This document shows positions 7,007-10,732 of a DNA stretch of 10,732 bases, one piece after another. The notes under the pieces are model-generated. The model did no database searches. It saw only the letters and a list, made by a program, of their open reading frames with translations, and was not told the origin of the DNA. This DNA comes from Rubritepida sp. (GTDB lineage Bacteria; Pseudomonadota; Alphaproteobacteria; Acetobacterales; Acetobacteraceae). The stretch is from positions 1 through 10,732 of the forward strand of contig SKWC01000453.1 of assembly GCA_007129145.1 (NCBI GenBank). Direction: 5' to 3'. Position 1 is the first letter of the stretch, and each line of letters starts with the position of its first letter. A program made the translations under genes and the position numbers.

Positions 7007-8056
7007 TCAGGGCAGGAAGGAGAACAGCACGAAGGCGGCGAAGACGGCCAGATGCACCATGCCCTCCAGCACCGTGGTGCGCCCGGTGTTCAGCGTCACC
7101 GCCAGCATCAGGAAGGTGGTCGCCAGCAGCACCGTCATGACCGCATCCAGCCCCAGGTGCAGCGGCTGGCCGGTGACCAGCGCCACCACCGCCACCGCCG
7201 GGATGGTCAGCCCCACGCAGGCCAGCACCGAGCCCAGGGTCAGGTTCAGCGCCGCCTGCAGGTTGTTGCGGGCGGCGGCGCGGATGGCGGTCAGCCCCTC
7301 CGGCATCAGCACCAGCGTGGCGATGGCAACGCCCACCAGCGACAGCGGCAGCCCCGCCCCGCGCACCGCGCCCTCCAGCGCGGGGGCCAGCGCCTCCGCG
7401 AGCATGACCACGCACACCAGGGACAGCACCAGCAGCACGCCCGCCAGCGCCGCGGCCAGTGTGTGCGGGCGCGCATGGGCAGCGCCGATCTCGTGGTCCG
7501 CGATGAACTCGCGCCGGTGCCGGACCAGCTGGACATAGAGGAAGGCGACATAGAGGCCGAAGGCGATGATCGCCACGAACAGCAGCTGCGGCGCCGAATA
7601 GACCGGCCCATCGGCGCTGACCGTGTGGGTGGGCAGCACCAGCGTCAGCACCGCCAGCGGGATCAGCACCGCCAGGAAGGCGTTGGAGGCGGAGGGGCGG
7701 AAATTCTGCTCGAACCAGCGCCGCCCGCCCAGCAGCAGGCACAGCCCCAGCACGCCGTTCAGCGCGATCATCAGCGCCGAGAAGATGGAATCCCGCGCCA
7801 CCGTCGGCTCGGCGCCGCCCAGCATCATGGACACGATCAGCCCCGCCTCGATGACGGTGATGGACAGCGCCAGGACCAGCGCGCCCAAGAGGTCGCCCAG
7901 GCGCTGGGCCACCGTCTCGGCATGGCGCACGGCCGCGAAGATGACGCCCACCAGCGTAACCGCGACCACGGCCAGCGGCACGGTTCCCCGGGCGGCGATC
8001 TCGACGACACCGAGCGCCGGAAACAGGACGGCCCACCAGGGGAAGTGCTTCGCCAT
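7007..8056 (-). CDS. chaA: ChaA-type calcium/proton antiporter
   Basis: A 349-residue inner-membrane protein of the cation/Ca2+ exchanger superfamily, similar in layout to E. coli ChaA. It would export Ca2+ (possibly Na+ or K+) in exchange for protons. Two inverted alpha-repeats are visible. The first is RHAETVAQRLGDLLGA followed by LVLALSITVIEAGLI, with Glu70 in the ion-binding position (44-74). The second is LMPEGLTAIRAAARNNLQA followed by LNLTLGSVLACVGLTIP, with Glu253 (250-286). About ten or eleven hydrophobic segments surround them, and a charged cytosolic loop (RHRREFIADHE, 179-189) divides the halves. ATG 8056 has no strong Shine-Dalgarno and lies ten bases after the MFS stop, so it is probably translated from the same message as that gene. 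Family assignment is firm; the transported ion is inferred. Confidence 0.9.
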   Translation of the reverse strand: MAKHFPWWAVLFPALGVVEIAARGTVPLAVVAVTLVGVIFAAVRHAETVAQRLGDLLGALVLALSITVIEAGLIVSMMLGGAEPTVARDSIFSALMIALNGVLGLCLLLGGRRWFEQNFRPSASNAFLAVLIPLAVLTLVLPTHTVSADGPVYSAPQLLFVAIIAFGLYVAFLYVQLVRHRREFIADHEIGAAHARPHTLAAALAGVLLVLSLVCVVMLAEALAPALEGAVRGAGLPLSLVGVAIATLVLMPEGLTAIRAAARNNLQAALNLTLGSVLACVGLTIPAVAVVALVTGQPLHLGLDAVMTVLLATTFLMLAVTLNTGRTTVLEGMVHLAVFAAFVLFSFLP

Positions 8057-8066
8057 GGGCGCGAAC

Positions 8067-9224
8067 CTACACGGCCGCCGTGCGCCGGCCCATCAGCACG
8101 CCCAGCGTCACCAGCCCCGCCGCGGCCAGCAGCAGCCCCGCCTCCAGCCCGATCGTGCCGCGCGCCAGGCCGAACACCATGGGCCCCGCCGCCTGGCCCA
8201 GGAAGAAATGGAAGGCATGCAGCGCCGTGGCCGAGCCGCGCGCCTGGGGTGCGACCTCGGTCACGCGGGTCTGCAGCGAGTTGTGCAGCATGAAGAAGCC
8301 GGTGCCGAGGAACAGCCCGCCCATGATGAACAGCGCGGCGGTGGCGGCCAGGGCGAAGAGGCACAGCCCCGCCGCGCCCAGCGCGCCGCCCAGCACCATC
8401 ATGCGCGGCGGCCCCAGCCGCGCCACCAGGACGGGCGCGAGCAGCGCGTAGAGGAAGCCGCCCGCGCCGAAGGCCGCCAGGGCGAAGCCGGCCTCACGCG
8501 TGGCGCCCATGCCGTTCTCCAGCAGGTGGTTCGCCAGGAAGGGGAATGAACCGAAGACGAAGAAACCTTCGATGCCGACCGCCCAGAACAGCCACAGCGC
8601 GGTGCGGTTGGTCAGCAGCATGCGGTACCGCGCGAGCGATTCGGTCAGGCTGAGCCGGCCGCGGACCTCCTTTGTCTTGTCCCGGATCAGCGGGACCATG
8701 GCCACCGCCGACAGCGCCGCGGCCAGCAGGCACAGGCCGCGCCAGCCGATCAACGGCTCCAGCAGCCCCGCCATGGCGCCGCCCGCCATCTGCCCGGCGA
8801 TGGCGCAGGCCAGGAAGCGGCTGATCGCCACCTGGCGCTCGGCCAGCGGCACGCGGTCACCGAAGATGGCCAGCGTCACCGGAAAGATGCCGCCGCTGGC
8901 CATGCCGTTCAGCGCGCGCAGCACCAGCAGCACCAGCAGGGTGGGCGCCAGCGCCGAGGCCGCGAGGAACAGCGTCTGGAAGCCGAGCGCGAAGATCACC
9001 ACCCGCTGCTTGCCCAGCGCATCCGCCACCGGCCCCAGCACCGGCTGCACCAGGGCGAAGGGCAGGGCGAAGGCGGTGGCGACCAGCGCGACCCGCGCCG
9101 GGTCCTCGGCGAAGTCGAAGGCCAGCACCGCCACCAGCGGGTCCATCAGCCGGGTCGCGATGGCCGAGGCGAAGCCGGCCAGGGCGAAGATCAGGACGAG
9201 GCGGTTGTGCTGGGCGCGGGACAT
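8067..9224 (-). CDS. major facilitator superfamily (MFS) transporter
   Basis: A 385-residue inner-membrane permease, a normal size for a twelve-helix MFS protein. Near residues 64-74 is the helix 2-3 loop motif GPVADALGKQR (the family's GxxxDxxGxR type). Later come LRALNGMASGGIFP (102-115) and a hydrophilic central loop with RDKTKEVRGR (181-190) between the two six-helix halves. The second half contains a matching VARLGPPRMMVLGG (267-280) and APQARGSATALHAFHFFLGQ (325-344). This resembles the AraJ/YdhP-like sugar or drug efflux group, but the substrate is not known. ATG 9224 is chosen because hydrophobic helix 1 starts just after it. The frame stays open upstream to 9584, but that part overlaps the cinA-like gene in another frame and is not protein-like. 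No clear Shine-Dalgarno is seen. Confidence 0.9.
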   Translation of the reverse strand: MSRAQHNRLVLIFALAGFASAIATRLMDPLVAVLAFDFAEDPARVALVATAFALPFALVQPVLGPVADALGKQRVVIFALGFQTLFLAASALAPTLLVLLVLRALNGMASGGIFPVTLAIFGDRVPLAERQVAISRFLACAIAGQMAGGAMAGLLEPLIGWRGLCLLAAALSAVAMVPLIRDKTKEVRGRLSLTESLARYRMLLTNRTALWLFWAVGIEGFFVFGSFPFLANHLLENGMGATREAGFALAAFGAGGFLYALLAPVLVARLGPPRMMVLGGALGAAGLCLFALAATAALFIMGGLFLGTGFFMLHNSLQTRVTEVAPQARGSATALHAFHFFLGQAAGPMVFGLARGTIGLEAGLLLAAAGLVTLGVLMGRRTAAV

Positions 9225-9285
9225 TCCACCGTCACAATGCCTCGCCGGGGCAGCGATGCCACCCCGCCCGCCCGTGATGTTTTCG

Positions 9286-10074
9286 TCACACCGGCGGTGG
9301 TTCGCCCTGAATCGGGGCAGCGCCGAGGTCGCGCAGCATCTGGGTGATCGCCGCGGCGGCAGCCTCGACCTCGGCCGCGTCGGTGCCCTTGGCCACCAGC
9401 GCCACACCGCCGCCGCTGAAGCCCTGCGGGCCATGCGCGCGGTAGAAGGGGTAGCTGCCGATGTCGAGGCCCGGGAAACGCGCCTGCACCGCGCCGAGCG
9501 GCTCCGCGATGTTGCCTTCATAGACGCCCAGCGCATGCACCGCGCGCGAGACCACCGGCACCCCGCGCCCCAGGCTGGGGGCAAGCGCCTCGAACATGGA
9601 CTGCATGATGCGCGGCACGCCGGCCATCACATGGACGTTGCCCATGGTGAAGCCCGGCGCGGTGACCATGGCGCAGCGGATGGGGGTGGCGCCCAGCGGC
9701 AGGGTGGCCATGCGCAGCCGCGCGGCGTTGAACTCCACCGGCGGGTCGCGGCGCGCGTAATCCTCGGCCATCAGCGCGCGGCTTTCCTCATGCACCACCC
9801 AGGGCACGCCGAAGGCGGCGGCCACGCATTCGCTGGTGATGTCGTCATGCGTAGGCCCGATGCCGCCCGTGGTGAACACATGGTCGAATTTGGCGCGGAC
9901 CTCGTTCACGGTGGCGATGATGGTCCCGGGCACGTCGGGGATGACGCGCACCTCGCGCAGCGGGATCCCCATCTCGCCCAGGCGGGTCGCGAGGAATTGC
10001 AAGTTGGCGTCGCGGGTGCGGCCCGAGAGCACCTCATTGCCGATGATCAGCAGGCAGGCGGTGGGATTGGACAT
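9286..10074 (-). CDS. CinA-type competence/damage-inducible protein A, molybdopterin-binding domain only
   Basis: A 262-residue protein of the COG1058 family, with the MoaB/MogA-like fold of CinA. Landmarks are IGNEVLSGRTRDANLQFLA (11-29), the glycine-rich TTGGIGPTHDDIT nucleotide-binding motif (68-80), and a central LPLGATPIRCAMVTAPGF region (125-142) followed by VHVMAGVPRIM (147-157). The C-terminal PncC-type deamidase domain of full-length CinA is absent, so it is a stand-alone N-terminal form as found in many alphaproteobacteria; related domains act as ADP-ribose or FAD pyrophosphatases, but activity here is inferred. ATG 10074 is the only start that keeps the conserved N-terminus. No Shine-Dalgarno is visible, and a strong hairpin ends directly before the start codon. 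It follows the dehydratase small-subunit gene by 39 bases. Confidence 0.92.
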   Translation of the reverse strand: MSNPTACLLIIGNEVLSGRTRDANLQFLATRLGEMGIPLREVRVIPDVPGTIIATVNEVRAKFDHVFTTGGIGPTHDDITSECVAAAFGVPWVVHEESRALMAEDYARRDPPVEFNAARLRMATLPLGATPIRCAMVTAPGFTMGNVHVMAGVPRIMQSMFEALAPSLGRGVPVVSRAVHALGVYEGNIAEPLGAVQARFPGLDIGSYPFYRAHGPQGFSGGGVALVAKGTDAAEVEAAAAAITQMLRDLGAAPIQGEPPPV

Positions 10075-10107
10075 GGCGGGACGGTTCTAGAAGGTTTCCG
10101 CCCCGCC
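10075..10107 (-). promoter_or_regulatory. 10-bp intercistronic hairpin touching the cinA-like start codon
   Basis: On the minus strand GGCGGGGCGG (10107-10098) pairs fully with CCGTCCCGCC (10084-10075), nine Watson-Crick pairs and one G-U, around a 13-base loop that contains the palindrome TTCTAGAA. The G-U becomes an A-C mismatch on the plus strand, so the fold favours the minus-strand RNA. It ends one base before the ATG. No T-run follows, so it is a poor intrinsic terminator; it could limit translation of the cinA-like gene, act in RNA processing, or end transcription by other means. Confidence 0.5.
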
Positions 10108-10113
10108 GGGAAT

Positions 10114-10659
10114 TCAGCCGGCCGCAACTCCCTGGGGCGCCATCGCATCCAGGCGGCGGCGGAACATCGGCCCCCAGCCGCCGGCGCGGATCATCTCCAG
10201 CAGCGGCGGCGGCAGCGGCGTGAAGCGCGCCTCGCGCCCCGTGCTGGTGTTGCGCACCACGCCGGTGGTGAAGTCCACCTCGATGCCCTCGCCGCTCTGG
10301 AACAGGGCGCGCACGCCGGGGCAGCGCGGCAGCACCGGCAGCCCCGCCGCCAGCGCGTTGCGGAAGGAGCCGATGGGGATGCTCTCGGCCACCAGCCCCA
10401 CGCCGCAGCCCACCAGGCCGATCATGCCCTGGATGTGCGGGTTGCCCTGGGCGAAGCGCCGCCCGCCCACCACCACGTCGCCGGGCTTGGCGCGCTTCGG
10501 GAAGTCGGGGTCGAGGCCGGAGAAGGTGTGTTCCTTCAGCACCTGCGGGTCGGTCTCGCGCTTCAGCGCCCATTCCAGCGGCATCAGGTCGCCGTCGATG
10601 GCCACATTGTCGGGATAGACCCAGGCGGTGCCGCGGTAGGTCAGTTCGCGCGCGCTCAT
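10114..10659 (-). CDS. aconitase/isopropylmalate-dehydratase-type small subunit (LeuD-like), atypical active-site loop
   Basis: A 181-residue swivel-domain protein of the LeuD/DmdB kind, which pairs with an iron-sulfur large subunit to form a hydro-lyase. The layout fits the short LeuD type: YPDNVAIDGDLMP (15-27) where the family has its NxDTDxIxP segment, then LDPDFPKRAKPGDVVVGG (49-66), then a helix-strand stretch ending in FRNALAAGLPVLP (99-111). The diagnostic FGCGSSREHA loop is missing; the same position reads FAQGNPHIQG (69-78), and the family's SFARIF reads SIPIGSF (93-99). So the fold is recognised but the usual substrate-binding Ser and Arg are not there. ATG 10659 has a perfect AGGAGG seven bases upstream and overlaps the large-subunit stop as ATGA. 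The substrate is unknown; calling it LeuD of leucine synthesis would be unsafe. Confidence 0.75.
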   Translation of the reverse strand: MSARELTYRGTAWVYPDNVAIDGDLMPLEWALKRETDPQVLKEHTFSGLDPDFPKRAKPGDVVVGGRRFAQGNPHIQGMIGLVGCGVGLVAESIPIGSFRNALAAGLPVLPRCPGVRALFQSGEGIEVDFTTGVVRNTSTGREARFTPLPPPLLEMIRAGGWGPMFRRRLDAMAPQGVAAG

Positions 10660-10732
10660 GGGGCGGCCTCCTGCAGGAAGGGGCGCGGGTCGGCGATGGC
10701 GCCCGCCACGGCCGAGGCCGCCACGGTGGCGG
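10656..10732 (-). CDS. C-terminal end of an aconitase/isopropylmalate-dehydratase-type large subunit (partial)
   Basis: A minus-strand frame enters from the right edge and ends at TGA 10658-10656, overlapping the next ATG as ATGA. The 24 visible residues begin ATVAASAVAGAIADPRPF, which matches the usual end of LeuC/aconitase large subunits (the P-A-T-x-A-A-S-A-x-x-G-x-I-x-D-P-R pattern). The gene pair and 4-base overlap with the small-subunit gene support this. The iron-sulfur cysteines lie outside the window, so activity cannot be judged. Confidence 0.75.
   Translation of the reverse strand, partial: ATVAASAVAGAIADPRPFLQEAAP
10667..10672 (-). promoter_or_regulatory. Shine-Dalgarno for the LeuD-like small subunit
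   Basis: A consensus AGGAGG inside the end of the large-subunit gene, seven bases before ATG 10659. It confirms this start and suggests efficient translation of the small subunit. Confidence 0.75.

Noticed and set aside
6723..8036. Minus-strand open frame of 437 codons overlapping the chaA-like gene and the riboswitch
   Set aside because: It is a +1-type shadow of chaA running into a structured RNA leader; its Arg/Gly-rich composition has no family resemblance.
6893..8293. Plus-strand open frame of 466 codons opposite the chaA-like gene
   Set aside because: The product is dominated by Gln, His, Arg and Gly and mirrors a recognisable membrane protein on the other strand; a shadow frame.
9225..9285. 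61-base gap between the MFS and cinA-like genes as a terminator or promoter site
   Set aside because: Only a 4-bp GGCA/TGCC stem is visible, with no T-run and no convincing -35/-10 pair.
9225..9584. N-terminal extension of the MFS gene by 120 residues
   Set aside because: It overlaps the cinA-like coding region and lacks hydrophobic helices; helix 1 begins right after ATG 9224.
1..10732. Mobile element, CRISPR array, phage or defence system
   Set aside because: No transposase, integrase, terminal repeats, spaced direct repeats, tRNA or defence-type domains were seen on either strand; the recognised genes are metabolic or transport genes, apart from the CinA-like protein.

Overview
The window is very GC-rich DNA with dense, closely packed genes. 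Protein similarity and a classical tandem glycine riboswitch point to an alphaproteobacterium, most likely of the Acetobacteraceae (Roseomonas-like). The taxonomic call is an inference from composition and remembered family resemblance, not a search result. I see no phage, transposon, CRISPR, tRNA or rRNA signal; this looks like chromosomal housekeeping DNA.

Layout. On the plus strand (1-2242): the last codons of a gene that may encode a gamma-glutamyltransferase, then a fold-type I PLP aminotransferase, then a ten-helix EamA/DMT-type permease. Everything after that lies on the minus strand. Read in transcription order (right to left), it begins with the end of an aconitase/isopropylmalate-dehydratase-type large subunit and its small subunit. 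A CinA-type molybdopterin-binding-domain protein, an MFS transporter and a ChaA-type calcium/proton antiporter follow. Next comes a 379-base gap, then the complete glycine cleavage operon gcvT-gcvH-gcvP, which converges on the permease gene with only 25 bases between the stop codons.

How the parts work together. GcvT, GcvH and GcvP (with the shared dihydrolipoamide dehydrogenase, not in this window) oxidise glycine to CO2, ammonia, NADH and methylene-tetrahydrofolate. The gap before gcvT holds a two-aptamer glycine riboswitch (6671-6868), a candidate promoter just upstream, and a small hairpin placed against the gcvT ribosome-binding site. There is no intrinsic terminator after the aptamers, so control is probably at translation. 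The three gcv genes are joined by a TGAAGGAG stop/Shine-Dalgarno junction and an ATGA overlap. The remaining minus-strand genes form a compact, possibly co-transcribed group with no obvious common pathway.

Most of the window is ordinary. The points most worth a second look are three. The aconitase-type small subunit lacks the usual GSSRE substrate-binding loop. A 10-bp hairpin abuts the start codon of the CinA-like gene, which has no visible Shine-Dalgarno. The glycine riboswitch has an unusual-looking downstream layout.
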